Below, one piece after another: positions 8,346-15,776 of a stretch of DNA of 64,000 bases. The translations under genes were made by a program, and so were the position numbers. The notes under the pieces were generated by a model that did not search any database, was not told the DNA's origin, and was given only the letters and a program-made list of their open reading frames with translations. Each line of letters starts with the position of its first letter. The first letter of the stretch is position 1. This stretch comes from JABDJX01 sp039942715. GTDB taxonomy: Bacteria; Pseudomonadota; Alphaproteobacteria; Rhodobacterales; Rhodobacteraceae. The stretch lies in the NCBI GenBank assembly GCA_039942715.1, contig JBDVBY010000006.1:806001-870000 (forward strand), given 5' to 3'.

Positions 8346-8987
8346 CTAAATCAATGACGCCTTCATAAATGCTTCAATCTCGGCTGCACTTTTCACGCCC
8401 GGCGCGCTCTCAACACCACTTGAAACATCAATCTGGCGCGCGCCAGTTAATCTGATCGCCTCGGCCACATTATTCGGTGTCAGCCCTCCAGCAAGCATCC
8501 AAGGCACGCTCCAGCGCCTGTTCGCAATCAATCGCCAGTCAAACGACACCCCATTCCCGCCTGGAAGCTCACCGCCAGGCGCAGGCTTCGCATCAACCAA
8601 AAGCTGATCAGCCACATCCGCAAATACATCAAGTTTTTCAACATCTTCAGCGCTCGCGATCCCAACGGCCTTCATCACTGGCAACCCAGTCAAAGCGCGC
8701 ACCTCAGAAACCCGTTCAGGGGTCTCGCTACCGTGAAGCTGAATCATATCCAATGGCACAGACGCCATAATCTGATCCAAGGCAGCGTCATCCGCATTCA
8801 CCGTCAGCGCAACTTTGGCCAAGCCTAACGGCACATCAACTGCAAGATCACGCGCGCGGGACACACTGACATTGCGTGGGGATTTTTCAAAGAAAACAAA
8901 GCCAACGTAAGCGGCCCCGGCGTCCGCGGCAGCCGCAATGGTGTCAGGCGTCGACAGCCCGCAAATTTTCACACGAATATCTGACAT
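8346..8987 (-). CDS. trpF: Phosphoribosylanthranilate isomerase
   Basis: Third step of tryptophan synthesis: Amadori rearrangement of PRA to CdRP. The 213 residues form one (beta/alpha)8 barrel, with VKICGLS at the N-terminus carrying the catalytic cysteine, GFVFFEKSPRNVS, QLHGSET, the catalytic aspartate region (LLVDAKPAPGG), and the C-terminal phosphate loops LAGGLTPNN and IDVSSGVES. It is the last gene of ihfB-lapA-trpF, a common alphaproteobacterial order. The remaining trp genes are outside the window. Confidence 0.96.
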   Translation of the reverse strand: MSDIRVKICGLSTPDTIAAAADAGAAYVGFVFFEKSPRNVSVSRARDLAVDVPLGLAKVALTVNADDAALDQIMASVPLDMIQLHGSETPERVSEVRALTGLPVMKAVGIASAEDVEKLDVFADVADQLLVDAKPAPGGELPGGNGVSFDWRLIANRRWSVPWMLAGGLTPNNVAEAIRLTGARQIDVSSGVESAPGVKSAAEIEAFMKASLI

Positions 8988-9008
8988 GAACGCCGTTTAA
9001 CGCAGCGT

Positions 9009-9353
9009 TCAGGTGCCCTCAAGCAAGGCGAGCACGTCGTCGCCACTTTCTTTCGACGGCGCAACCTTCTTCACTTCGCGTTCAAGCCGCTCGCGCTCCC
9101 TGCGCTGGGTATTAGCTTCAGCCCGGAACTTGTGCTCACGCACCCACTCCCAGACAAAACCAAGCAAAACGCCGATCAACACAGCGCCCAGCAGGATCAC
9201 AAAAGCCGGCAACGTTACATCCCAACGGAACCCAACAAGTTGGGCCAATTCATCAGGCAATAATTTGAGTGTCAGGGCGCCGCGATTGGCGATCGAAACC
9301 GTAACAAGGGCAATGGCGATAACCGCCAGTACAAGCAGTTTGATAAGTCGCAT
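9009..9353 (-). CDS. LapA-domain (DUF1049) inner-membrane protein
   Basis: Small membrane protein of the lipopolysaccharide-assembly LapA/DUF1049 family. The 114 residues hold two transmembrane helices (LLVLAVIAIALVTVSIA and FVILLGAVLIGVLLGF) and a charged coiled-coil tail rich in Arg and Glu (about residues 70-100). ATG 9353 (MRLIKLL) is preferred over an in-frame TTG 12 bases upstream. In enterobacteria LapA takes part in control of LpxC proteolysis; whether that holds here is inference. It sits between ihfB and trpF, starting 8 bases after the ihfB stop, so translational coupling is likely. Confidence 0.85.
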   Translation of the reverse strand: MRLIKLLVLAVIAIALVTVSIANRGALTLKLLPDELAQLVGFRWDVTLPAFVILLGAVLIGVLLGFVWEWVREHKFRAEANTQRRERERLEREVKKVAPSKESGDDVLALLEGT

Positions 9354-9361
9354 GGGCGATC

Positions 9362-9646
9362 TCAAGCCTTTCCGTTAAGCCGGTCTCTCAGAAGTTTGCC
9401 GGTCTTAAAGAAAGGCACATGCTTTTCTTCCACCGTCACACTGTCGCCGGTCCGTGGGTTGCGACCTACACGCGCATCTCTCTTTTTGACCGAAAAGGCA
9501 CCAAAGCCACGCAGTTCGACACGATCCCCGCGTGCCATGGCTTCGATAATTTCGTCAAACAGGGTCGAGACAATTCTTTCAACATCTCGCTGGTACAGGT
9601 GGGGGTTCTCGTCGGCTATTTTTTGAACCAGCTCTGATCTGATCAT
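9362..9646 (-). CDS. ihfB: Integration host factor subunit beta
   Basis: Sequence-specific DNA-bending nucleoid protein acting as a heterodimer with IhfA. The 94 residues from MIRSELVQKIA match the family length. Visible features are the helical N-terminus (IADENPHLYQRDVERIVSTL), GDRVELRGFGAFSVKKR, and the beta-arm region RVGRNPRTGDSV with the intercalating proline. The open frame extends upstream to 9814, but ATG 9646 has an AGGGGGA ribosome-binding site just before it and is the normal start. First gene of the ihfB-lapA-trpF unit. Confidence 0.96.
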   Translation of the reverse strand: MIRSELVQKIADENPHLYQRDVERIVSTLFDEIIEAMARGDRVELRGFGAFSVKKRDARVGRNPRTGDSVTVEEKHVPFFKTGKLLRDRLNGKA

Positions 9647-9873
9647 GAAGTCCCCCTGAGGTATGTGCCAGGCGTTTTCGCCGTATAATGTTGCAAGGAC
9701 TATAGGTGAAAACACCGGGCCACGAAACATCTCTGTTACAAAATATTCGTAGAAAATCACGACTAATGCGCTGAATTCGGACAGAAAAAGCCAATGCTTT
9801 TGTGCAGATCGCACAACGGCGAAGCTATAAGGCTTATGCTGCGGTGCAGCTTTGCAGGGCGATTCGGGCGCTC

Positions 9874-10677
9874 TTAGTCGCCCAACTTCCTGTGGACCTC
9901 TTCCAGATCAATCTCGCCCACGGGCATCGGGTTGCCGGGGTTTTCGAAATCATAACGGAACAACTGAAAGTCGCGCTTGTAGATCTCGTAAACCAGATGC
10001 TTTGAAAGATCGTCAAAAAAGTCCTCAACAGGATGCGCCCGCTTTGGCCCGTGCCCCTCGCTTTCGTTGAACCGTGGGATCTGCTCCAGATCAATCGCTT
10101 CTTTTACCTCGACCCGATCCAGCACGCCTTGCATGCCTTCGTTGAATTTCTCTGTCCAGAAAATGTGGTCATACCGCCCGCCATTGGCAATGAACGTCGA
10201 GATATGACCCGAGACAGCAGACCAGTGAATGTCCGGGTCCATCGGTTTGCGAAACTGGATGGTGTCGCGCGCAAACAACAAGAACCGGCGGAACATTGCG
10301 ATCTGATCAAAGTCTCCCTCAATCTCAATCCCGTACTTCTGACTAAGCTGTGGGATCAGGTTGCCGCGATAGCGCTGCCCATTGCGCTGAATGCCACAAA
10401 TCTTATCAAAGAATGACGATAGGATCCGGGAATAAGGATTGCGCACGCATGTGAACGCAAACGTACGTTTGTCGAGTACATTACTTTCAATCGGCTGATG
10501 GCTGCTTTCCATTGCCCACTTGTGAAGTCCTTCGCGATCATCGTGAATATCGCCGTCAAAAAAGCGCCCATGGTCGGAATAATGCATGATCTGCCCAATG
10601 GTTGAACAGGCACACTTCGGAACGACCCGATACACCATGTTCTCGCTGTGGGTCATCCAAGTTCCGGGAAATCCCAT
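9874..10677 (-). CDS. PAPS-dependent sulfotransferase family protein
   Basis: Probable transfer of sulfate from PAPS to a carbohydrate or similar acceptor (Sulfotransfer_2-like fold). About 267 residues. The 5'-phosphosulfate loop is seen as VPKCACSTI and the 3'-phosphate-binding motif as CVRNPYSRILSSFFDK. No signal peptide, so cytoplasmic. ATG 10677 is chosen because an AGAAGGTG lies upstream; an in-frame TTG at 10740 is possible. It is divergent from a GT14-like glycosyltransferase 143 bases away, which points to surface glycan modification. The Sat/CysC gene at 2.1 kb could supply PAPS. The acceptor is unknown. Confidence 0.82.
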   Translation of the reverse strand: MGFPGTWMTHSENMVYRVVPKCACSTIGQIMHYSDHGRFFDGDIHDDREGLHKWAMESSHQPIESNVLDKRTFAFTCVRNPYSRILSSFFDKICGIQRNGQRYRGNLIPQLSQKYGIEIEGDFDQIAMFRRFLLFARDTIQFRKPMDPDIHWSAVSGHISTFIANGGRYDHIFWTEKFNEGMQGVLDRVEVKEAIDLEQIPRFNESEGHGPKRAHPVEDFFDDLSKHLVYEIYKRDFQLFRYDFENPGNPMPVGEIDLEEVHRKLGD

Positions 10678-10820
10678 CCGGGGGCACACCTTCTTAAATA
10701 TATCGCCGCTGTTGTCAGAGGCGTTTTCGCAAAAAAGCAAACTTCTGAGGTTTCTTCAATCCTCTACAGCGTCTAAACATAAGGCAATTGGGGAAAGACA
10801 ACGACGGGTGGTGAAAAAAA

Positions 10821-12398
10821 TTGGCGCAAATCGCCTACATCTTGCTGTGTCACAAAGACGTCGAGGCCGTGATTGCGCAGGCAAAACGCCTGACATCCAA
10901 AGGCGATGTCATGGCGATTCATTTCGATGCCAACGCGTCTGCCGCCGATTTTGAGAAACTCACGACCAGCCTTGCCGACAATCCAAACGTCGTCATCCCG
11001 TCCAAACGTCAAAAATGCGGCTGGGGCGAATGGAGCCTTGTTGAAGCTAGTCTGTCTGCAGTACGGGCCGCGATTGATGCCTTTCCACGGGCGACGCATT
11101 TTTACATGCTTTCAGGCGATTGTATGCCAATCAAAACGGCTGAGCACATTCACGCAGCGCTGGATGAACGTGACGCAGATTTCATCGAAAGCCATGATTT
11201 CTTTGACAGTTACTGGATCAAAACCGGCTTCAAAGAAGAGCGCCTGATCTATCGTCATTGGTTCAACGAGCGCTCGCAGGCCAATCTGTTTTATGCCTCG
11301 TTCGAACTGCAAAAGCGTCTTGGCCTGAAACGCAAAGTCCCCAAAGACATTCGCATGATGATCGGCAGCCAGTGGTGGTGCCTGCGTCGCCAAACCATCG
11401 AGGCTATCCTTGAATTCGTCGCCGCCCGACCAGACGTGCGTCGCTTTTTCAAAACAACATGGATCCCGGACGAGACATTCTTCCAAACACTCGTGCGCCA
11501 CGTCGTCCCGGATGTCGAAATCGAAAACCGCACGCTGACGTTCCTGATGTTCTCGGACTATGGGATGCCGATTACTTTTTATAACGACCACTACAATTTG
11601 CTTATGGCGCAGGATTTCCTCTTCGCCCGCAAAATCAGCCCAGAGGCGCATGACCTCAAAGCGCGGCTTGGCAAACTTTACGCCACCAAGAACGTCACCT
11701 TTAAAACCTCAAACGAAGGTCAGCGCCTTTTCACTTTCCTGACCGGACAGGGTCGCATTGGCGAACGCTTTGCTCCGCGCTTTTGGGAAAAAGACGCCAC
11801 CTTGGGTCGCGAACGTTCGCTTTTGATCGTAACCTGCAAAAAATGGCACGTCGCCAAACGCCTGATGGATCGCGTCGGCTCTGTCTCAAACCTGCCCGCC
11901 ATTGAGTACCTGTTCGACGAAGAAGCCACACCCATGCCCGACCTTGGCGGCATCGAGGCGACGCTCTCCAAGCGCACCCGGCACCGGCGCGCGTTGATGC
12001 GGATGCTGTTTGACTACTATGAAACCGATCAACTCATGATCTGCCTAGACCCGTCCAACCTTGATTTGTTCAAAGACTTCTATTCGGATCGAAGCGAAAC
12101 CAAGCTGTTAGAGATCGATTGCCACTACACCGATGATTACTTGCAGGGTCACGCCAAGCGCGTGGGTCTCGCCGGCGAACATACTTCTGATCTGGCGTTC
12201 CAGACCTTGGTCCCGACAATCCGAAACAATTTTTATCGCGAAAGCGAATTGATCCGCGATCAGAATTTCCCCGAATTCCACCGCATCCGCGAACGCGCCA
12301 CGACCGAAGACAACGCTACCCCATTGGCGGAATTTCTTGGCATCGAAGTGGCCAAAGCGCGCGAGATTGCGGAAACAGATTACCTCTTTGTCGACTAA
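10821..12398 (+). CDS. GT14-like beta-1,6-N-acetylglucosaminyltransferase family protein with extra C-terminal domain
   Basis: Glycosyltransferase resembling the Core-2/I-branching enzymes. Of 525 residues, the N-terminal 280 or so carry the GT14 pattern: IAYILLCHKD at the start, GWGEWSLVEASLSAVRAA, the LSGDCMPIK block, and IGSQWWCLRR. The last 200 residues form a second domain (from about SLLIVTCKKWHVAKRLMD), which I recall as a Rhodobacteraceae domain of unknown function and which contains a possible nucleotide-binding segment. Translation probably starts at TTG 10821, since no ATG precedes the conserved strand. It is divergent from the sulfotransferase and 11 bases before the HIT gene. Donor and acceptor are not predictable. 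Confidence 0.8.
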   Translation: MAQIAYILLCHKDVEAVIAQAKRLTSKGDVMAIHFDANASAADFEKLTTSLADNPNVVIPSKRQKCGWGEWSLVEASLSAVRAAIDAFPRATHFYMLSGDCMPIKTAEHIHAALDERDADFIESHDFFDSYWIKTGFKEERLIYRHWFNERSQANLFYASFELQKRLGLKRKVPKDIRMMIGSQWWCLRRQTIEAILEFVAARPDVRRFFKTTWIPDETFFQTLVRHVVPDVEIENRTLTFLMFSDYGMPITFYNDHYNLLMAQDFLFARKISPEAHDLKARLGKLYATKNVTFKTSNEGQRLFTFLTGQGRIGERFAPRFWEKDATLGRERSLLIVTCKKWHVAKRLMDRVGSVSNLPAIEYLFDEEATPMPDLGGIEATLSKRTRHRRALMRMLFDYYETDQLMICLDPSNLDLFKDFYSDRSETKLLEIDCHYTDDYLQGHAKRVGLAGEHTSDLAFQTLVPTIRNNFYRESELIRDQNFPEFHRIRERATTEDNATPLAEFLGIEVAKAREIAETDYLFVD

Positions 12399-12409
12399 GG
12401 AAGCGCCCC

Positions 12410-12787
12410 ATGGCTTATGATTATGACGACCAGAACATCTTCGCCAAAATCTTGCGCGGCGAAATTCCAAACAAGACGGTGGCCGAAACCGATCACACAC
12501 TGGCCTTCGCCGACATTGCTCCCCAAGCCGCGCACCACGTGCTTGTCATTCCAAAGGGCGCTTATGTGACCGCGGATGACTTTGCTGCCAACGCAAGCGA
12601 GGCCGAGATCGTGGATTTCTGGCGCACCTTTGCGAAAATTGCACAGGATCTTGGCGTGACGCCCGATACGGGCGACGGCTACCGCATGATTTCGAACGCC
12701 GGGTCGCATGGCGTTCAAGACGTGCCGCACTTTCACCTGCATGTCGTTGGCGGCAATCCTCTGGGGCGCATGCTGCAGGCAAACTAA
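12410..12787 (+). CDS. HIT family (histidine triad) protein
   Basis: Small nucleotide phosphoramidase-type hydrolase of the HINT branch. The 125 residues include IFAKILRGEIP near the start, AFADIAPQAAHHVLVIPK, and the catalytic histidine triad HFHLHVVGG near residue 108. HINT proteins hydrolyse AMP-lysine or aminoacyl-AMP-like substrates; the physiological role in bacteria is not settled. It follows the glycosyltransferase gene by 11 bases and is probably cotranscribed, though no functional link is evident. Confidence 0.92.
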   Translation: MAYDYDDQNIFAKILRGEIPNKTVAETDHTLAFADIAPQAAHHVLVIPKGAYVTADDFAANASEAEIVDFWRTFAKIAQDLGVTPDTGDGYRMISNAGSHGVQDVPHFHLHVVGGNPLGRMLQAN

Positions 12788-12852
12788 GCCACATTTTCGT
12801 CAATTTACCTTCCTAAGATTAGGTCAATCGTTCAGGAAACGGACCTTTTGGG

Positions 12853-13647
12853 ATGCAGAAAGGCGAAATTGTCTTAGGATCGCTCTCTGGGCTAAGCTGC
12901 ATTGCAGCCTTGGATGCTTATGTCGGCACGGGCACATCAAGCTGGCTGGCCGACATCTGCTTTTCCGGCGATGCACCGCCCCCAATGATTGACGGCATGC
13001 CCCCGATGGAGGACCACTCCAAACACGCCGCGTATTTCGCCTCTGCCAGCCTTACGTTTCTCGCAGGCGCACTAGGTTGGGAATATGCCGAGACAAAGTT
13101 GGCAAAGCTCGCTCAGACGGAACCGCTGGAAACCCAGCGCAAGCGACTTCTTTCATGCATCATCTATGTCGCAACCGCCGCCAACAAAGCCAATCAACGC
13201 GTCGTTGACAGCACGTTTCAAATCATAACTGGTTTTGATCTGGAACAGGATGAAGCAAAAGATGCGTTCGACTATCTGATGCGTGAAGGCGCACCCGATC
13301 TGCATCTTATTCTAGCCGGCGCGACAAAGCGTGAGCGGCAAAACCTATTGCGCGCAGTTGTTCAGACATGGGCGACCCATGGGATGGACAGCGAGCAAGC
13401 AACCGCTGTCACCGAGCGCATCGTCGCCCTGCTAGGTTTTGACCAAAACGACATGTGCACAGCTCTTGATCGTCTCTGGCTGAAGGAACAGGCAAGTTCT
13501 GGTCTTCGGACGACATACAAAATTTCCCGCACAGCAGCGCTAAAGGCGGGTCGCGCGACAGTGACAGGCGCGAAAAGCACTGGCCAGTTCCTTGCGCCCC
13601 ATGCACGTCGCATCACGACGCGCGCCTTAACCGCAATCCAACGCTGA
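12853..13647 (+). CDS. Putative membrane protein with TerB-like helical domain
   Basis: 264 residues, no confident family. The N-terminal 80 residues have two moderately hydrophobic segments (IVLGSLSGLSCIAALDAY and YFASASLTFLAGALGW) separated by a Pro/Met-rich loop (PPPMIDGMPPMEDHSK). Residues about 95-205 resemble the all-helical TerB fold (SCIIYVATAANKANQRVVDS, then repeated amphipathic helices with acidic turns). The tail is basic. TerB-like domains occur in stress and membrane-associated proteins, but no metal-binding pattern could be confirmed. It stands alone between the HIT gene and a small zinc-finger gene. Confidence 0.6.
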   Translation: MQKGEIVLGSLSGLSCIAALDAYVGTGTSSWLADICFSGDAPPPMIDGMPPMEDHSKHAAYFASASLTFLAGALGWEYAETKLAKLAQTEPLETQRKRLLSCIIYVATAANKANQRVVDSTFQIITGFDLEQDEAKDAFDYLMREGAPDLHLILAGATKRERQNLLRAVVQTWATHGMDSEQATAVTERIVALLGFDQNDMCTALDRLWLKEQASSGLRTTYKISRTAALKAGRATVTGAKSTGQFLAPHARRITTRALTAIQR

Positions 13648-13714
13648 CACTTGGCCACGCCCGAAACTGCGACTAGGGTGCCCGTAAATCACGAATCCTA
13701 TTGGCGAGGCCCAA

Positions 13715-13900
13715 ATGCCGTCTGACACCACCCAATCGCAAGAACCGCCCGAGGTCGAAAAGGTCACACAAACCCGGATTGCCTGTGATGGGGGAGAGGG
13801 CGCATTAGGTCACCCGCGCGTCTGGCTGTCGATTGATGAAGACACCGGCTGGGTCGAATGCGGCTATTGCGACAAGCGGTTTGTGCTCGACAAAGGCTAG
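13715..13900 (+). CDS. Small zinc-finger (CHCC) protein
   Basis: 61 residues with the NDUFS6/zf-CHCC arrangement: Cys in IACDGG, His in ALGHPRV, then CGYC near the C-terminus. In mitochondria the equivalent protein belongs to complex I assembly; alphaproteobacteria carry free-standing versions whose role is less clear. The first 20 residues are polar and probably unstructured. It converges with the next minus-strand gene, and the stop codons overlap by 4 bases. Confidence 0.85.
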   Translation: MPSDTTQSQEPPEVEKVTQTRIACDGGEGALGHPRVWLSIDEDTGWVECGYCDKRFVLDKG

Positions 13901-14262
13901 TCCTCGGAACAATGCCGTCTGAACGCACGCTTTAGCAAATCCAACTCAGCACGCAAAAAATCTACCTCGGCGCGCAGATCATCGTCCAAAATCTCTCCAG
14001 CAACGATGGTTTCATGCGCCAAGGCGTCCCCGGTATCGGCATTTTCGATCACAAAGGTCTGGACCCCGTCCGATAGACGATCCAGCGGAATGCGAAACCG
14101 CACCAGCCAGTTCCCGGCCTCGGCCGCAGTTGTTTCGGGTTCACCCACAACCTCGCCTGCATGCCGTAGCATCAAACGCGGTGGAACGGCATCGCGCACA
14201 GAGAGCAGCCCTTCCCAAACGCCTTCGGCCAGCCGCATCCGTGTCAGCGTCATCTCGGACAT
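13897..14262 (-). CDS. Conserved hypothetical protein, second gene of a pair
   Basis: 121 residues, not recognised beyond seeming typical of Rhodobacteraceae. The first 90 residues look like a beta-rich domain (LMLRHAGEVVG, NWLVRFRIPLDRL, FVIENADTGDAL). The C-terminus is a charged helix (DLRAEVDFLRAELDLLKRAF) that could be a coiled coil. Its start overlaps the stop of the upstream gene by one base (TGATG), so the two are translationally coupled and probably work together. Confidence 0.75.
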   Translation of the reverse strand: MSEMTLTRMRLAEGVWEGLLSVRDAVPPRLMLRHAGEVVGEPETTAAEAGNWLVRFRIPLDRLSDGVQTFVIENADTGDALAHETIVAGEILDDDLRAEVDFLRAELDLLKRAFRRHCSED

Positions 14263-15023
14263 CAGATTTCCGCCCGTGGTCTGCGGGTCAGCGTCACGTC
14301 GCGCAAAACCACTTCATTCATCGACGGGCCTTCAAAGATCAGATCAAGCCACGCGCGTTCCACCCGCGTCTCATCCATCTGCGTCGCAGCCAGATCAAAC
14401 TCAATCGAGTATTCACCCGTTGATCCGTCAAATTCGCGCACCAATTGCTCTACGTTCGGACCATGCCGCACATTGAGACGCCCAAAAATCTCCAAAGGAC
14501 GTTCGGTTTCCACGCGAATATCAAGCCGAACAACATGACGGCGCGACAATTCCACCAGCCCCTCATGCGGCACGTCCAGCACAAGGCTTAGAAACGATCC
14601 ATCGAAACGAAAAACGTCCATCCGCAGCCCATAGGGTGCGATGTCTTCGCTTCGGGTGTTGCGCATCTGGCATATCGAAAGCTCCGAATGCGCACAGTCG
14701 TGGAATATCTTCGCTTCGCGCCCGATCCGCGTTTTGTTCGCAACCGACGCCATACCGGCCGGCTTGATTGGTCCTGACCAAAGTTCGGGCCGCCACGCCC
14801 AATCCGCATGCATAGGTCGGCGGATCGCGGCACTTTCAGCAAACGGCAGCGCCAGCCGTCCATCAGCCACATGCAACACACGTTCCAAACGACGATTGAG
14901 CGAACGCGCACGGGTGCGAACGGTTTTCAGGCTAGACGCGTCCATGCCTTCGACAGCATGCATCACCCGCGTCCAACGACGCAGCGTCCCTTTCTCAAGA
15001 AGTCCCGTCAGCGGACCCGCCAT
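14262..15023 (-). CDS. Conserved Rhodobacteraceae protein (DUF6478-like)
   Basis: 253 residues. From memory this resembles a Rhodobacteraceae family of unknown function (DUF6478); the name should be checked. The N-terminus is a basic helical segment (LLEKGTLRRWTRV, RSLNRRLERVL). The centre has a conserved-looking stretch (DWAWRPELWSGP, IFHDCAHSEL, RFDGSFLSLVLDVP), and the C-terminus is beta-rich. No signal peptide or membrane segment. First gene of a coupled pair. Confidence 0.7.
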   Translation of the reverse strand: MAGPLTGLLEKGTLRRWTRVMHAVEGMDASSLKTVRTRARSLNRRLERVLHVADGRLALPFAESAAIRRPMHADWAWRPELWSGPIKPAGMASVANKTRIGREAKIFHDCAHSELSICQMRNTRSEDIAPYGLRMDVFRFDGSFLSLVLDVPHEGLVELSRRHVVRLDIRVETERPLEIFGRLNVRHGPNVEQLVREFDGSTGEYSIEFDLAATQMDETRVERAWLDLIFEGPSMNEVVLRDVTLTRRPRAEI

Positions 15024-15155
15024 TGATTAAAACGCTCCCCAAAAAGGCGGCTTGCTTGTCAAATAAGCCAAGAGCACGCAGATCACAAAGCCCCGTCAGA
15101 AACGCGACTCCCCCTGACCACTGTAAGGCGGAAGATTGACCTTTTTCAACCACGC

Positions 15156-15776
15156 TCAGGCGGCGTTGGCCGCAATCAACTGTTCGATTTGAGATTGAAG
15201 CGCCGCTAACCCTTCAGCAGACGAAATTGGCCGCCCCGCAATGCCCAATAGGGTCACCGAAACCAGCCGCCCTTTCAAATCAAACAAAGCGCGCCAATAG
15301 TCAGGCGACGTTCCGGGAAGCACCGTGGCGTCCTCGGCGTGCAGATAGAGCAATTCGCCGTCGCGCTTACTTTCCAAAAGTCTCACGCTCTCCGCATTGC
15401 CATCGCGCGCCAGAACAGCCAACCCATCGTCCGTTCCAAAAAACGCCTCAAGCGCATCCGCTGGCGGCGCCTGCAAACCAGCCGACTCAACAGACACGGT
15501 CATCACACCGGGTACTTCAGGGCGCGGCGCGTCGGCATCTCTGCCAATCGCTGCACAGCTGCCCAGCACAACCACGCTCGTTGCACCTCCCGACTGAGAA
15601 CTTCCGACATCAACACACCAGCCCTCAGCCCCGGCAACAACCAGGCCATCAGGAAGTGAAATCTGATCAGGCGCAGCGCGAGAAACGCCAAACCCGCTGA
15701 CGTCAAACCCACCTTCGCAACCAGCTAAACTAAGAACAAATGCAGCAACAGCAGCCTTACAGGTCCATGTAGACAT
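15156..15776 (-). CDS. Putative lipoprotein
   Basis: 206 residues with a lipoprotein signal: a short charged N-terminus, a hydrophobic stretch (AAVAAFVLSLAGC) and a lipobox LAGC, so the mature protein probably begins at that Cys, near residue 20. The rest is not recognised; it contains a second Cys pair (WCVDVG and LGSCAAIG) that could form a disulfide in the periplasm. ATG 15776 lies inside the last codons of ilvD (20-base overlap), implying coupled expression without an obvious functional link. A second in-frame ATG 18 bases upstream is possible. Confidence 0.75.
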   Translation of the reverse strand: MSTWTCKAAVAAFVLSLAGCEGGFDVSGFGVSRAAPDQISLPDGLVVAGAEGWCVDVGSSQSGGATSVVVLGSCAAIGRDADAPRPEVPGVMTVSVESAGLQAPPADALEAFFGTDDGLAVLARDGNAESVRLLESKRDGELLYLHAEDATVLPGTSPDYWRALFDLKGRLVSVTLLGIAGRPISSAEGLAALQSQIEQLIAANAA

